Position numbers and translations under genes: made by a program
Shown here: piece by piece, positions 42,746 to 53,180 of the stretch
How positions within the stretch are numbered: position 1 is the stretch's first letter
How the letters are laid out: each line of letters opens with the position of its first letter
DNA from: Arthrobacter mobilis
GTDB taxonomy: Bacteria; Actinomycetota; Actinomycetes; Actinomycetales; Micrococcaceae
Length of the DNA: 64,000 nt
Direction: 5' to 3'
NCBI RefSeq assembly: GCF_012395835.1
Contig: NZ_JAAZSQ010000019.1
Coordinates: forward strand, 24,349-88,348
Notes under the pieces: model-generated
Database searches by the model: none
Seen by the model: only the letters and a program-made list of their open reading frames with translations
Told to the model about the DNA's origin: nothing

Positions 42746-42820
42746 TAGACTTGTTGGGTGCCGGGGCCGACTGCCAGGAACCCCGCCGAGTTACCGAGAC
42801 CACCGACCGCCCACAGTTAA
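42746..42820 (+). promoter_or_regulatory. pheST promoter -10 and leader with a small open frame
   Basis: TAGACT (42746-42751) lies four bases beyond the right edge of the IS element. GTG 42758 follows after six bases and opens a 20-codon frame to TAA 42820 that holds the rare codons TTA, AGA and AGG but no Phe codon. pheS ATG 42831 comes ten bases later without a clear ribosome binding site. Confidence 0.45.
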
Positions 42821-42830
42821 GAACGTAGAC

Positions 42831-43931
42831 ATGTCTGAAACCACTCTGGGGACCGCATCCCCGCAGCCGGCCGACCTGGCCGGGCCTGTCCAGGACGTGC
42901 CGCATCCGCTGGATGAAGCTGCCGTCGGCGAAGCCGTCGCCCGGGCGCTCGCCGCCTTCGAGGCCGCCCGCAACCTGGACGAGCTCAAGGCCGCGCGCAT
43001 CGCCCACACCGGCGAGAAGTCGCCGCTGAGCCTGGCCAACCGGGAAATCGGCAAGCTGGCCAAGGAGGACAAGGCCGCCGCGGGCAAGATCATCGGTCCG
43101 GCCCGCGGCCGGCTGAACAAGGCGCTCGCGGCCCGCACCGAAGAACTTGAAGCCGCCCGCGACGCGCAGATCCTCGTCGAGGAGGCCGTGGACGTCACCG
43201 CCGCGCCGCGCCGGCGCCGCGCCGGGGCACGGCACCCGCTGTCCGTGCTCCAGGAGCGGGTGGCAGATATCTTCGTGGGCATGGGCTGGGAGATTGCCGA
43301 GGGCCCCGAGGTCGAGTCCGAGTGGTTCAACTTCGACGCGCTGAACTTCAAGCCCGACCACCCGGCCCGGGAAATGCAGGACACCTTCTTCGTGGAGCCG
43401 CCCGAGGCCCACCTGCTGATGCGCACGCACACCTCGCCGGTCCAGGTCCGCTCCCTGCTCGAGCGGGACCTGCCGGTCTATGTGCTGTGCCCGGGCAAGG
43501 TCTTCCGCACCGACGAACTGGACGCCACGCACACGCCGGTGTTCCACCAGTTCGAGGGCCTGGCCGTGGACAAGGGCCTGAGCATGGCGGACCTGCGCGG
43601 AACCCTGGAGCATTTCGCCCGGCAGATGTTCGGCGAGGAAGCCTCCATCCGGCTGCGTCCGAACTACTTCCCGTTCACCGAGCCCTCGGCCGAACTGGAC
43701 ATCTGGCATCCCGGTGCCAAGGGCGGACCCCGGTGGATCGAATGGGGCGGCTGCGGCATGGTGCACCCGAACGTGCTGCGTGCCGCCGGCATCGATCCCG
43801 AGGTCTACTCCGGCTTTGCCTTCGGCATGGGCATCGAGCGCACGCTCATGTTCCGCAATGAGGTCAGCGACATGCACGACATGATCGAGGGCGACGTCCG
43901 TTTCAGCGAACACTTCGGGATGGAGATCTAA
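42831..43931 (+). CDS. pheS: Phenylalanyl-tRNA synthetase alpha subunit
   Basis: PheS, the catalytic alpha subunit of the alpha2-beta2 class II synthetase, 366 residues. The N-terminal coiled coil (about 25-115) has the family-typical [22 protein letters not shown]. Class II motif 1 is in [21 protein letters not shown], motif 2 in [26 protein letters not shown], motif 3 in [19 protein letters not shown]; the Phe-binding region [20 protein letters not shown] lies near 282. pheT starts four bases after the stop. In relatives pheS follows the rplT-spoU cluster; here 6.7 kb of other genes and the IS element separate them. Confidence 0.97.
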   Translation: MSETTLGTASPQPADLAGPVQDVPHPLDEAAVGEAVARALAAFEAARNLDELKAARIAHTGEKSPLSLANREIGKLAKEDKAAAGKIIGPARGRLNKALAARTEELEAARDAQILVEEAVDVTAAPRRRRAGARHPLSVLQERVADIFVGMGWEIAEGPEVESEWFNFDALNFKPDHPAREMQDTFFVEPPEAHLLMRTHTSPVQVRSLLERDLPVYVLCPGKVFRTDELDATHTPVFHQFEGLAVDKGLSMADLRGTLEHFARQMFGEEASIRLRPNYFPFTEPSAELDIWHPGAKGGPRWIEWGGCGMVHPNVLRAAGIDPEVYSGFAFGMGIERTLMFRNEVSDMHDMIEGDVRFSEHFGMEI

Positions 43932-43935
43932 AGCA

Positions 43936-46539
43936 ATGCGTATCCCATTGTCCTGGCTGCGCGAGTATGCCCAGGTTCCGGCGGATGCCACCGCCGAGGA
44001 TGTCATGGCCGAACTGGTGAAGGTCGGCCTGGAGGAAGAAGACGTCCACCGCCCGCTGGACACGCTCAAGGGCCCGATCGTGGTGGGCCAGGTGCTCTCG
44101 GCGGTCAAGGAAACGCAGTCCAACGGCAAGACCATCAACTGGTGCCAGGTCCGCGTAGTGCCCGAGGGCCGGGAACAGACCTTGGCCGGTGACGGCATCG
44201 ACCCGTCGGGCGTGCAGGGCATTGTCTGCGGCGCGCACAACTTCGAACCCGGCGACAAGGTGGTAGTCACCCTGCCCGGCGCCGTGCTGCCGGGCGATTT
44301 CCGGATCACCCCGCGCAAGACCTACGGCCACCTCTCGGCCGGCATGATCGCCTCCGTGCGCGAGCTGGGTATCGGGGAGGACCATGACGGCATCCTGGTC
44401 CTGTCCACGCTGGGGCTGGACCCGGAGGTCGGCAGCGACGCGCTGGAGGTGCTGGGCCTGTACGACGAGGCGGCCGAAATCAACGTCACGCCCGACCGCA
44501 GCTACTGCTTCTCCATCCGCGGCGTGGCGCGCGAATACGCCCACGCCACCGGCACGCAGTTCACCGACCCGGCCGCGGCCGTCACCGTCGTCCCCGCGGA
44601 CGGCGCCGGCTACCCGGTGCGGATCGAGGATGCGGCGCCGATCTACGGCAAGCCCGGCTGCGACCGCTTCGTGGCCCGCACCGTGCGCGGTGTGGATCCG
44701 AAGCGGCCGACGCCGCCGTGGATGGCCTCGCGGCTGCGCCTGGCCGGCATCCGCTCCATCTCGCTGGTCGTGGACATTTCCAACTACGTCATGCTTGAGC
44801 TGGGCCAGCCGCTGCACTTCTACGACCTGGACAAGCTCACCGGAGACATCGTAGTGCGCCGCGCCAACCCGGGCGAGACGCTGCGGACCCTGGACGACAA
44901 GGTGCGCACGCTCGACCCCGAGGACCTGCTGATCACCGACGGTTCCGGCGTGATCGGCATTGCCGGGGTCATGGGCGGGGCGGCCACCGAGGTCTCGGAC
45001 AGCACCGTCAACGTGCTGATCGAGGCGGCCCACTTCGAGGAAGTGAGCATCGCCCGCTCGCGGCGCCGGCACAAGCTGCCCTCCGAGGCCTCCAAGCGCT
45101 TCGAGCGCGGCGTGGACTGGCAGGTGGCCGACGAGGCCGCCCAGCGCGCCGTCGACCTGCTGACCGAACTGGCCGGCGGGACTGCCGACGCCGCGGCGAC
45201 CGACGTCGGCACCGCACCGGAGCCGGTGGTGATCGAGCTGCCCGCCGGCTTCGCCGCCGAGCGGATCGGCGTCGACTTCACCGAGGAGCAGATCACCGGC
45301 AGCCTGTCGGACCTGGGCGCCGGCGTCGAGAAGTACGGCAGTGTCAATCACGGCAGCGTCAATCACGGCAGTGTCACCGGGGACGCCAAGGGGGACGGCG
45401 GCTACCTGGTCACGGTACCCAGCTGGCGCCAGGACCTGGCCATCAAGGAGGACCTGGCCGAGGAGATTGCCCGGCTGGTCGGCTACGACAAGATTCCGGC
45501 GACCCTGCCGGTGGCCCCGCCCGGGCGCGGACTTACCCGTTCCCAGCAGCAGCGCCGCCGGGTCCTGCAGGCGCTGGCCGACGCCGGGCTGACCGAGGTG
45601 CTCTCCTACCCGTTCGTGGCCAAGGCCGACAACGACACCTTCGGCGTGGCCGAGGCCGGGGCCGTGCGCAGCGCCGTCAAGCTGGCGAACCCGTTGAGCG
45701 ACGAGCACGGCTACCTGCGCACCTCCGTGCTGCCGGGCCTGCTGGAGACCGCCCGGCGCAACCATTCGCGCGGCTTCCGGGACCTCGCACTGTACGAGGC
45801 CGGCCTGGTCTTCCTGCCAGGCGACGGCCCCCTGGGGTCCGCCGAGATCCCGCCGCTGGGCCAGCTGCCCGCGGAGGAAGTGCTGGACGGGCTCGACGCC
45901 GGACTGCCCGCGCAGCCGCTGCACATCGCGGCGGTGTTCACCGGCCACGAATCCCCGGCCGGCGCAGGCCACACCCCACGCCCGTGGGACTGGGCGGACG
46001 CGCTCGACGCCGCACGCCTGGTCGCGGACGTGCTCGGCGTGGAACTGGTGGTGTCCCAAGGCAGCCACCAGGCGTTCCACCCCGGCCGCACGGCGGCGCT
46101 TTCGCTGCGCAGCGGGCAGCTGGTCGGCTACGCCGGCGAACTGCATCCGAAGCTGCTCGCGGGCCGCGACCTGCCGGCCCGGACCGTGGCCCTGGAACTG
46201 GATGCCGACGCGCTGTTCGAGGCCGCCGCCGACGTGGTGGTGGCCCGGCACATCTCCACCTACCCGCTGGCCACCCAGGACGTGGCGCTGGTGGTGGATG
46301 CCTCCACCACCGCCGGCGAGGTGCTGGAGACGCTGCGCGAGGGCGCCGGCGAACTGCTCGAGGACATCTCGCTCTTCGACGTCTACACCGGCACCGGCAT
46401 TGGCGAAGGCAAGAAGTCGCTGGCGTTCGGCCTGCGCTTCCGCGCCAACGACCGCACGCTCACCGCCGAGGAGGCCTCGGAGGCCCGGGCCGCCGCCGTG
46501 GCCCTGGCCGCGGAGCGTTTCGGGGCGGTCCAGCGGTAA
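43936..46539 (+). CDS. pheT: Phenylalanyl-tRNA synthetase beta subunit
   Basis: PheT, 867 residues, recognises tRNA-Phe and edits mischarged tyrosine. Domains in order: N-terminal MRIPLSWLREYAQVPADATAED, the tRNA-binding EMAP-like domain (about 40-155, VGQVLSAVKETQSNGKTINWCQV), B3/B4 editing domain (about 210-400, with KLPSEASKRFERGVD), B5, the class II-like core (LSYPFVAKADNDTFG, RTSVLPGLLETARRNHSRGFRDLALYEAG) and the anticodon-binding ferredoxin-like fold at the end. A 15-base tandem repeat inserts GSVNHGSVNHGSV near residue 468 in B5. It is coupled to pheS and ends at a strong terminator. Confidence 0.97.
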   Translation: MRIPLSWLREYAQVPADATAEDVMAELVKVGLEEEDVHRPLDTLKGPIVVGQVLSAVKETQSNGKTINWCQVRVVPEGREQTLAGDGIDPSGVQGIVCGAHNFEPGDKVVVTLPGAVLPGDFRITPRKTYGHLSAGMIASVRELGIGEDHDGILVLSTLGLDPEVGSDALEVLGLYDEAAEINVTPDRSYCFSIRGVAREYAHATGTQFTDPAAAVTVVPADGAGYPVRIEDAAPIYGKPGCDRFVARTVRGVDPKRPTPPWMASRLRLAGIRSISLVVDISNYVMLELGQPLHFYDLDKLTGDIVVRRANPGETLRTLDDKVRTLDPEDLLITDGSGVIGIAGVMGGAATEVSDSTVNVLIEAAHFEEVSIARSRRRHKLPSEASKRFERGVDWQVADEAAQRAVDLLTELAGGTADAAATDVGTAPEPVVIELPAGFAAERIGVDFTEEQITGSLSDLGAGVEKYGSVNHGSVNHGSVTGDAKGDGGYLVTVPSWRQDLAIKEDLAEEIARLVGYDKIPATLPVAPPGRGLTRSQQQRRRVLQALADAGLTEVLSYPFVAKADNDTFGVAEAGAVRSAVKLANPLSDEHGYLRTSVLPGLLETARRNHSRGFRDLALYEAGLVFLPGDGPLGSAEIPPLGQLPAEEVLDGLDAGLPAQPLHIAAVFTGHESPAGAGHTPRPWDWADALDAARLVADVLGVELVVSQGSHQAFHPGRTAALSLRSGQLVGYAGELHPKLLAGRDLPARTVALELDADALFEAAADVVVARHISTYPLATQDVALVVDASTTAGEVLETLREGAGELLEDISLFDVYTGTGIGEGKKSLAFGLRFRANDRTLTAEEASEARAAAVALAAERFGAVQR
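45337..45380 (+). repeat. 15-base tandem repeat inside pheT
   Basis: Nearly three copies of ggcagtgtcaatcac encode GSVNH units in frame. The unit is a multiple of three, so copy-number change would not break the gene. Confidence 0.8.
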
Positions 46540-46577
46540 AAGGGGCCCCGCCGCTTAAACCCGCCGCCTAAAACGAT

Positions 46578-46611
46578 GCAGGCGCCGCCCGGGAAGCCGG
46601 GCGGCGCCTGC
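46578..46611. terminator. Bidirectional terminator between pheT and the oxidoreductase gene
   Basis: A perfect 15-base-pair stem (46578-46592 with 46597-46611) with loop GAAG between converging genes. The plus-strand tail cggtttaatccggtt is moderately T-rich. Confidence 0.75.
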
Positions 46612-46637
46612 CGGTTTAATCCGGTTCAATGCGCAGG

Positions 46638-47621
46638 CTACGGGATCAGCAGCAGCTTGCCGGTGGTGCGCCGGGCCTGCAGATCCTCGTGCGCCCGGGC
46701 CGCCTCGGCGAGCGGATAACTGGCGCCGATCCGGATGTCGAGCGTGCCGGCCAGGACGGCGTCGAACAGGTCGGCCGAGCGCCAGCGCCGCTCCTTGGGC
46801 GTCAGCAGGTGGTCCGCCAGCTTGGGCCGGGTGACGAAGAGCGACCCGCCGGCGTTCAGCCGCTGCAGGTCGAACGGCGGAACCTGCCCGGAGGCGCCGC
46901 CGAAGAGCACCATCATGCCCCGTTTGCGCAAGCACGCCAGCGAGCCGTCGAAGGTATCCCTGCCCACGCCGTCGTACACCACGTCCACGCCGGTACCGTT
47001 GGTCAGCTCCCGGACCCTGTCGGGGAAGCCCCGGTAGCGCAGCACCTCGTCCGCGCCGGCGGCGCGGGCAAGCTCCGCCTTGTCGTCCGAGGAGACGGTG
47101 GTGATCACCCGGCCGCCCTTGGCCTTGATCAGCTGGGTGAGGATCAGGCCGACGCCGCCGGCGCCGGCGTGTGTGAGCACCGTGTGCTCCGGGCCCACCA
47201 CAAAGGTGGAATTGACCAGGTAGTGGGCGGTCATGCCCTGCAGCGGGATGGCGGCCGCCACCTCGTCGCTGATGCCGTCGGGCACCGGCAGGGCCGCCTC
47301 CGCGGGAACCAGGGCATACTCGGCGTAGGTCCTGAGGCCTTCGGAGAAGGCCACGCGGTCACCTTCGCCCACACCCGCACTGCCGTCCACTCCCGGCCCC
47401 AGGGCCACGACCGTCCCGGCGGCCTCGCTGCCGGGGGTGTAGGGGAAGGCGACCTTGTAGGTGCCGCTGCGCTCGTAGGTCTCGATGAAATTCACTCCGG
47501 TGGCGGCCACTTTCACCAGCAGCTGCCCGGGGCCGGGCTCCGGGATGTCCACGTCCTGCAGCTGCAGGACTTCCGGGCCGCCCGGGGCGGCTGCCACAAT
47601 GGCCTTGGCTGTTCGGGTCAT
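46638..47621 (-). CDS. qor: Quinone oxidoreductase (zeta-crystallin family)
   Basis: A 327-residue medium-chain dehydrogenase/reductase of the zinc-free quinone reductase type. The N-terminal GroES-like domain has VNFIETYERSGTYKVAFPYTPGSEAAG near residue 38; the Rossmann domain has LTHAGAGGVGLILTQLIKAKGG near 150 (NADPH-binding AxxGVG) and VVYDGVGRDTFDGSLACLRKRGMMVLFG near 225. It should reduce quinones with NADPH in the cytoplasm. ATG 47621 is chosen since the conserved sequence starts there and AGAGAGGA lies upstream; a longer frame to 47750 overlaps the argC control region. It is divergent from argC. Confidence 0.9.
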   Translation of the reverse strand: MTRTAKAIVAAAPGGPEVLQLQDVDIPEPGPGQLLVKVAATGVNFIETYERSGTYKVAFPYTPGSEAAGTVVALGPGVDGSAGVGEGDRVAFSEGLRTYAEYALVPAEAALPVPDGISDEVAAAIPLQGMTAHYLVNSTFVVGPEHTVLTHAGAGGVGLILTQLIKAKGGRVITTVSSDDKAELARAAGADEVLRYRGFPDRVRELTNGTGVDVVYDGVGRDTFDGSLACLRKRGMMVLFGGASGQVPPFDLQRLNAGGSLFVTRPKLADHLLTPKERRWRSADLFDAVLAGTLDIRIGASYPLAEAARAHEDLQARRTTGKLLLIP

Positions 47622-47700
47622 CTGGGGAGTCCTCTCTGGGTGTCCGGGTTCCAGGTATCCGGTCCGGGACCATCCTAGGCAGCCGGCGGGTCCGCTTGCC

Positions 47701-47741
47701 TGCATAAATATCATGACTTGTGCATAATCTTGCTGTACGCT
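47701..47741 (+). promoter_or_regulatory. argC operon promoter with probable ArgR sites
   Basis: -35 ATGACT (47713-47718), 17 bases, -10 TACGCT (47736-47741), then seven bases to ATG 47749. TGCATAA occurs at 47701-47707 and again at 47721-47727, a 20-base (two-turn) direct spacing in an AT-rich patch over the promoter. This is the expected look of tandem ARG boxes; argR is in the same operon. Confidence 0.6.
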
Positions 47742-47748
47742 GGGTGTC

Positions 47749-48780
47749 ATGAGTTTTTCTGTTGCCGTCTCCGGGGCCAGCGGCTATGCCGGCGGCGAGG
47801 TGCTGCGCCTGCTCGCCAGCCACCCGGACGTGACCATCGGCGCCATTACGGCCCACAGCAATGCCGGGGCGCCGCTGGGCGAACTCCAACCGCACCTGCA
47901 TGCGCTCGGCAACCGTGAACTGGTCGAGACCACCGTCGCGAACCTGGCCGGCCACGACGTGGTCTTCCTGGCGCTGCCGCACGGGGCCAGCGCCGGCATC
48001 GCCGCCCAGCTGCCCGAGGACACACTGGTGATCGACGCCGGGGCGGACCACCGCCTCGAAGATCCAATCGCCTGGGAGAAATTCTACGGTTCCGCCCACG
48101 CGGGAACCTGGCCGTACGGGCTTCCGGAGCTGCCGGGCCACCGCGAGCGGCTGCGCGGCGCACGGCGGATCGCCGTGCCCGGCTGCTATCCGACCAGTTC
48201 CCTGCTGGCGCTGGCCCCCGGCTTCGCCGCGGGCCTGCTGGAGCCCGGTGACGTCGTCATCGTCTCCGCCTCCGGAACCTCCGGCGCGGGCAAGTCCGCC
48301 AAGGTGAACCTGCTCGGGTCCGAAGTCATGGGCGGCATGAACCCCTACGGCGTGGGCGGCGGCCACCGCCATACCCCGGAAATCGAACAGGGCCTGAGCG
48401 CGGCCGCCGGCGAGCAGGTCACGATCTCCTTCACGCCCACGCTGGCTCCCATGAGCCGGGGCATCCTGACCACCGCGACCGCGAAGGTGCGGCCCGGCAC
48501 CACCGCCACTGCACTGCGCGAGGCCTGGTCCGCGGCATATGCCGACGAACCCTTCGTGCACCTGCTGCCCGAGGGCCGCTGGCCGCACACCAAGGCCGTG
48601 CTTGGCTCCAACCACACGGTGCTGCAGCTGGCCCTGGACGAGCACAGCGGCCGGGTGGTCGTCACCTGCGCCATCGACAACCTCACCAAGGGCACCGCCG
48701 GTGGTGCTGTCCAGTCCATGAACATCGCCCTCGGCCTCGAGGAGACCGCGGGCCTGACCCACCAGGGAGCAGCACCGTGA
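47749..48780 (+). CDS. argC: N-acetyl-gamma-glutamyl-phosphate reductase ArgC
   Basis: ArgC reduces N-acetylglutamyl phosphate to the semialdehyde. The protein has 343 residues. NADP motif [22 protein letters not shown] at the start; the active-site Cys is in [21 protein letters not shown] near residue 140; [14 protein letters not shown] near 170, [16 protein letters not shown] near 201 and the C-terminal [19 protein letters not shown] are family signatures. The ATG start follows the -10 by seven bases (leaderless type). argJ begins inside its last codon (GTGA overlap). First gene of an eight-gene arginine operon. Confidence 0.97.
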   Translation: MSFSVAVSGASGYAGGEVLRLLASHPDVTIGAITAHSNAGAPLGELQPHLHALGNRELVETTVANLAGHDVVFLALPHGASAGIAAQLPEDTLVIDAGADHRLEDPIAWEKFYGSAHAGTWPYGLPELPGHRERLRGARRIAVPGCYPTSSLLALAPGFAAGLLEPGDVVIVSASGTSGAGKSAKVNLLGSEVMGGMNPYGVGGGHRHTPEIEQGLSAAAGEQVTISFTPTLAPMSRGILTTATAKVRPGTTATALREAWSAAYADEPFVHLLPEGRWPHTKAVLGSNHTVLQLALDEHSGRVVVTCAIDNLTKGTAGGAVQSMNIALGLEETAGLTHQGAAP

Positions 48781-49928
48781 GCGTCACCACACCTAAGGGC
48801 TTCCGCGCCGCGGGCGTCACCGCCGGCCTGAAGGCCTCCGGCAAACCGGACATGGCCCTGGTGGTCAACGACGGCCCGGCCAGGGCGGCCGCGGCGGTCT
48901 TCACGTCCAACCGGGTGGCCGCAGCCCCGGTGCTGTGGTCCCGCCAGGTAATCAGCGACGGGCGGGTCGACGCCGTCATCCTCAATTCGGGCGGCGCCAA
49001 CGCCTGCACCGGCGCGGAGGGCTTCCAGAACACGCATGCCACGGCGGAAAAAACCGCCGGAGCGCTGGGCGTTTCCGCCGGGGACGTGGTGGTCTGCTCC
49101 ACCGGCCTGATCGGTGAGCAGCTGCCCATGGACAAGGTGCTGCCCGGCGTCGACGCGGCAGCGGCCGCGCTGTCCGCGGACGGCGGCGCCGAAGCGGCCA
49201 CGGCGATCATGACCACCGATACGGTCCCGAAGCAGGCAGCCTCCACCGGTGCCGGCTACAGCATTGGCGGCATGGCCAAGGGCGCCGGCATGCTCGCCCC
49301 GGGACTGGCGACCATGCTGGTGGTGATCACCACCGACGCCGTGCTGGAACAGGCAGCGCTGGATGCGGCGCTGCGCCAGGCCACCCGGGTCACCTTCGAC
49401 CGCACGGACTCGGACGGGTGCATGTCCACCAACGACACCGTGGTGCTGATGTCCTCGGCCGCCTCCGGAGTCGCCCCGGAGCCGGCGGAATTCACCGAAC
49501 GGCTGACCACGGTCTGTGCCGACCTGGCCCGCCAGCTGATCGGCGACGCCGAGGGCGCCAGCCACGACATCGCCGTCACCACCGTGAACGCGGCCTCCGA
49601 GGCGGATGCGGAAACGGTCAGCCGGGCGGTGGCCCGCTCCAACCTGTTCAAGACCGCCATCTTCGGCAACGATCCGAACTGGGGCCGCGTGCTCTCCGCC
49701 GTCGGCACCACCGATGCCGTCTTCGAACCGGAACAGCTCAACGTCACGATGAACGGCGTCCAGGTCTGCCGCAACGGCGGCGTGGGGGAGTCCCGCAGCC
49801 TGGTGGATCTGTCCGGCCGCGAGGTGTCGGTGGTGATCGACCTGAACGCCGGCAGCGAAACGGCCACCATCTGGACCAACGACCTGACCCACGAGTACGT
49901 CCACGAAAACTCGGCTTACTCCAGCTAA
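48777..49928 (+). CDS. argJ: Bifunctional ornithine acetyltransferase/N-acetylglutamate synthase ArgJ
   Basis: ArgJ recycles the acetyl group from N-acetylornithine to glutamate and so closes the cyclic arginine pathway. The 383-residue precursor cleaves itself into two chains at the Ala-Thr bond in the motif [16 protein letters not shown] (residues about 178-193); Thr is the nucleophile. Other signatures are [16 protein letters not shown] near 77, [16 protein letters not shown] near 103, TTDTVPKQA near 146, [13 protein letters not shown] near 213 and [17 protein letters not shown] near 297. No argA is present, in keeping with the cyclic route. GTG start overlaps argC. Confidence 0.96.
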   Translation: MSVTTPKGFRAAGVTAGLKASGKPDMALVVNDGPARAAAAVFTSNRVAAAPVLWSRQVISDGRVDAVILNSGGANACTGAEGFQNTHATAEKTAGALGVSAGDVVVCSTGLIGEQLPMDKVLPGVDAAAAALSADGGAEAATAIMTTDTVPKQAASTGAGYSIGGMAKGAGMLAPGLATMLVVITTDAVLEQAALDAALRQATRVTFDRTDSDGCMSTNDTVVLMSSAASGVAPEPAEFTERLTTVCADLARQLIGDAEGASHDIAVTTVNAASEADAETVSRAVARSNLFKTAIFGNDPNWGRVLSAVGTTDAVFEPEQLNVTMNGVQVCRNGGVGESRSLVDLSGREVSVVIDLNAGSETATIWTNDLTHEYVHENSAYSS

Positions 49929-49947
49929 GACTCCAGGTAAGGCTGTC

Positions 49948-50862
49948 ATGATGAACACTTCAATGCTTATTGCGCAGGACAAGGCCGCGACGCTGATCGA
50001 GGCCCTGCCCTGGATCCAGCGGTTCGCCGGCACCACCGTCGTGGTCAAGTACGGCGGCAACGCGATGGTCAACGATGAGCTGCGGCGCGCCTTTGCCGAG
50101 GACATCGTGTTCCTGCACCACGTGGGCATCAAGCCCGTGGTGGTCCACGGCGGCGGCCCGCAGATCAACGCCATGCTCGGCAAGCTCGGCATCGAATCCG
50201 AGTTCAAGGGCGGCCTGCGCGTGACCACCCCGGAAGCCATGGACGTGGTCCGGATGGTGCTCACCGGACAGGTCGGGCGCGAACTGGTGGGCCTGATCAA
50301 CTCCCACGGCCCCTACGCCGTCGGCATGTCCGGCGAAGACGGCGGCCTGCTGCAGGCCGTGCGCACCGGCACCGTGGTGGACGGCGAAGAAGTGGACCTG
50401 GGCCTGGTCGGCGAGGTGGTGGGCGTGAACCCCTCCGCCATCCTGGACCTGCTCGAGGCGGGGCGGATCCCGGTGATCTCCACCGTGGCCCCGGAAATCA
50501 GCCGGGACGGGGAGCCCACCCACCAAGTGCTCAACGTCAACGCCGATACCGCGGCTGCGGCCGTGGCGGACGCGCTGCATGCCTCGCGGCTGCTGATCCT
50601 GACCGATGTGGAGGGCCTCTACGCCAACTGGCCGGACCGCTCCTCGCTGATCTCCTCGCTGACCGCATCGGACCTGCGCGCCCTGCTGCCTACGCTCGAA
50701 TCCGGCATGATCCCGAAGATGGAAGCGTGCCTGAAGGCCGTGGACGGGGGAGTGGAACGGGCAGCCGTCGTCGACGGGCGGATGGCACATTCGATTCTGT
50801 TGGAAATATTCACGACGGCGGGCATCGGCACGCAGGTCGTCCCGGACGGAGAAGATTCATGA
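49948..50862 (+). CDS. argB: Acetylglutamate kinase ArgB
   Basis: ArgB phosphorylates N-acetylglutamate, usually the feedback-controlled step. The protein has 304 residues. Amino acid kinase motifs are [30 protein letters not shown] near residue 31, [20 protein letters not shown] near 63, [17 protein letters not shown] near 87, and the C-terminal [16 protein letters not shown] and [25 protein letters not shown]. An N-terminal helix typical of arginine-inhibited hexameric enzymes ([16 protein letters not shown]) is present. ATG 49948 or 49951; AGGTAAGG lies upstream. The stop overlaps argD (ATGA). Confidence 0.97.
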   Translation: MMNTSMLIAQDKAATLIEALPWIQRFAGTTVVVKYGGNAMVNDELRRAFAEDIVFLHHVGIKPVVVHGGGPQINAMLGKLGIESEFKGGLRVTTPEAMDVVRMVLTGQVGRELVGLINSHGPYAVGMSGEDGGLLQAVRTGTVVDGEEVDLGLVGEVVGVNPSAILDLLEAGRIPVISTVAPEISRDGEPTHQVLNVNADTAAAAVADALHASRLLILTDVEGLYANWPDRSSLISSLTASDLRALLPTLESGMIPKMEACLKAVDGGVERAAVVDGRMAHSILLEIFTTAGIGTQVVPDGEDS

Positions 50863-52148
50863 GCGAAGTGCAGACTGCTGCACAACTGGTGGAGTTCGAG
50901 GGCCTGCACAACCAGGAACTGCTCGCCCGGTACAACAACTCCCTGATGGGAGTGTTCGGCACCCCGCAGCGTGTGCTGGTGCGCGGCACCGGCTGCACGG
51001 TGTGGGACGCCGACGGCAAGGAGTACCTGGACCTGCTCGGCGGGATTGCCGTCAATGCGCTGGGGCATGCCGACCCGTTCCTGACCGGCATCGTGTCCAG
51101 CCAGCTGGCGACCCTGGGGCATGTGTCCAATTTCTTCACCAGTCCCACCCAGATTGGCTTGGCCGAGAAGCTGCTTGAGCTCGCCCAGGCTCCCTCCGGT
51201 TCCCGGGTGTTCTTCGCCAACTCCGGCACCGAGGCCAACGAGGCGGCATTCAAGCTGGCCCGGCGCAATGCCGGCACCGCGCAGACCCCGCGCACCCGGA
51301 TCATTGCCCTCGAGGGCGCCTTCCACGGCCGCACCATGGGCGCGCTGGCGCTGACCGCGAAGCAGGCCTACCGGGAGCCGTTCGAGCCGCTGCCCGGCGG
51401 CGTCGAGCACCTGCCCTTCGGGGACCCGGACGCATTGCGCGAGGCCGTGGACGACACGGTGGCCGCCGTCGTGCTCGAGCCCATCCAGGGCGAGGTCGGC
51501 GTCCGGCCGCTGCCGCCCGGCTACCTCAAGGCCGCCCGGGAGATCACCCGCGAGGCGGGCGCCTTGCTGATCCTGGACGAGGTGCAGTCCGGTGCCGGGC
51601 GGACCGGCAACTGGTTCGCTTTCCAGGGCGAGGTGGCCGGCGGCGAGCAGATCGTCCCGGATGCGGTCACCCTGGCCAAGGGCCTGGGCGGCGGCTTCCC
51701 CATCGGGGCGCTCATCACCTTCGGGGACGAGGTGTCCGGCCTGCTGGCCGCCGGCCAGCATGGGACCACCTTCGGCGGCAACCCGGTGGCCACCGCTGCC
51801 GCGCTGGCCACGCTGCATTCGCTCGAGGCCCGCGGGCTGCTGCAGCACGCCGCCGACGTCGGGGCCTGGCTGCGCGGGCGCCTCGCCTCCGTGCCCGGCG
51901 TCGTCGAAGTGCGCGGCGAAGGCCTGCTGATCGGCTTTGACCTGGACGCGGATTTTCCTGCCGGTATTGCGCCGCAGGTGGTGCAGGCCGCGCTGGAGGC
52001 AGGCTTCATCATCAACGCCCCCGGCCCGCGCACCCTGCGCCTGGCCCCGCCCCTGATCCTGACCCGCGACCAGGCCGCACGTTTCCTTGACGCGCTGCCG
52101 GCGCTGATCACAACCGCGGCCGCCGCCGCAGGCAAGGACATGCCATGA
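50859..52148 (+). CDS. argD: Acetylornithine aminotransferase ArgD
   Basis: A PLP-dependent class III aminotransferase of 429 residues making N-acetylornithine. Landmarks are [22 protein letters not shown] near residue 49, [18 protein letters not shown] near 117, [18 protein letters not shown] near 150, [20 protein letters not shown] near 236 (PLP-ring Asp) and the PLP lysine in [19 protein letters not shown] near 273. [19 protein letters not shown] follows near 304. ATG 50859 overlaps the argB stop and begins the family-typical N-terminus; longer in-frame sequence lies inside argB. The stop overlaps argF by four bases. Confidence 0.97.
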   Translation: MSEVQTAAQLVEFEGLHNQELLARYNNSLMGVFGTPQRVLVRGTGCTVWDADGKEYLDLLGGIAVNALGHADPFLTGIVSSQLATLGHVSNFFTSPTQIGLAEKLLELAQAPSGSRVFFANSGTEANEAAFKLARRNAGTAQTPRTRIIALEGAFHGRTMGALALTAKQAYREPFEPLPGGVEHLPFGDPDALREAVDDTVAAVVLEPIQGEVGVRPLPPGYLKAAREITREAGALLILDEVQSGAGRTGNWFAFQGEVAGGEQIVPDAVTLAKGLGGGFPIGALITFGDEVSGLLAAGQHGTTFGGNPVATAAALATLHSLEARGLLQHAADVGAWLRGRLASVPGVVEVRGEGLLIGFDLDADFPAGIAPQVVQAALEAGFIINAPGPRTLRLAPPLILTRDQAARFLDALPALITTAAAAAGKDMP

Positions 52149-53158
52149 CTTCCAGCACGACGACTTCCAGCACGACCCCCGGCGCGCTCCGGAACACGAT
52201 CCGGCACTTCCTGGTCGACACCGACCTGAGCCCCGCCGAGCAGGCCGAAGTCCTCGAGCTTGCGGCGCAGATGAAGAAGTCCCCGTACCTCTACCAGCCC
52301 TACGCCGGGGACGGCGCCGGGCGCAAGACCGTCGCGGTCATCTTCGACAAGACCTCCACCCGCACCCGGGTCTCCTTCGCCGCCGGGATCGCCGACCTGG
52401 GCGGGGTGCCGCTGATCATCAACCCGGGCGAAGCGCAGATGGGACACAAGGAATCCATTCCGGACACCATCCGCGTCCTGGAGCGCATGGTCGCCACGGT
52501 TGTCTGGCGCACCTACGCCCACTCGGGCCTGGAGGAGATGGCGGCCCTGTCCGAGGTGCCGGTCATCAACTCGCTCTCGGACGACTACCATCCCTGCCAA
52601 CTGCTGGCCGACCTGCTGACCGTCAAGGAGCACAAGGGGCAGTTGTCCGGCCTGACCCTCGCCTACCTCGGGGATGCGGCCAACAACATGGCCAACTCCT
52701 ACCTGCTGGCCTGCGCCACCGCCGGCATGAACGTGCGCGTGGCCGGGCCGGAAGGCTACCTGCCCCCCGAGGCCGTCGTCGCGGCCGCCAAGGAGCGGGC
52801 CGCCGCGACCGGCGGTTCGGTGCTCGCCACCACCGACGCCGCGGCGGCCCTGGCCGGGGCCGACGTCGTGGCCACCGACACCTGGGTGTCCATGGGCCAG
52901 GAGGAGGAAAAGGCCCAGCGGCAGGAACTGTTCCGGGCCTACTCGGTGGACGCGGCGGCGCTGAAACTGGCGGCGCCGGACGCCATCGTGCTGCACTGCC
53001 TGCCCGCCTACCGCGGCTACGAGATCGCCGCCGAGGTGATCGACGGCCCGCAGTCGGTGGTCTGGGACGAGGCGGAGAACCGGCTGCACGCGCAGAAGGC
53101 CCTGATGGCCTGGCTGATGGACAAGTCCGGCCTGGCCCCGCTGCGGGCGGTATCCTGA
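52145..53158 (+). CDS. argF: Ornithine carbamoyltransferase ArgF
   Basis: ArgF joins ornithine and carbamoyl phosphate to make citrulline. The protein has 337 residues. The carbamoyl-phosphate loop is [21 protein letters not shown] near residue 62, followed by [22 protein letters not shown] near 99. Ornithine-site motifs are [19 protein letters not shown] near 145, [12 protein letters not shown] near 247 and [19 protein letters not shown] near 282. The ATG overlaps the argD stop. The N-terminal [17 protein letters not shown] contains a small Ser/Thr repeat. argR follows after 22 bases. Confidence 0.97.
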   Translation: MTSSTTTSSTTPGALRNTIRHFLVDTDLSPAEQAEVLELAAQMKKSPYLYQPYAGDGAGRKTVAVIFDKTSTRTRVSFAAGIADLGGVPLIINPGEAQMGHKESIPDTIRVLERMVATVVWRTYAHSGLEEMAALSEVPVINSLSDDYHPCQLLADLLTVKEHKGQLSGLTLAYLGDAANNMANSYLLACATAGMNVRVAGPEGYLPPEAVVAAAKERAAATGGSVLATTDAAAALAGADVVATDTWVSMGQEEEKAQRQELFRAYSVDAAALKLAAPDAIVLHCLPAYRGYEIAAEVIDGPQSVVWDEAENRLHAQKALMAWLMDKSGLAPLRAVS

Positions 53159-53180
53159 AGCCTGCACGGGGAAGACTGTC

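Noticed and set aside
42758..42820. A Phe-codon attenuator (leader peptide) for pheST
   Set aside because: The small frame contains no Phe codon and no terminator hairpin follows it.
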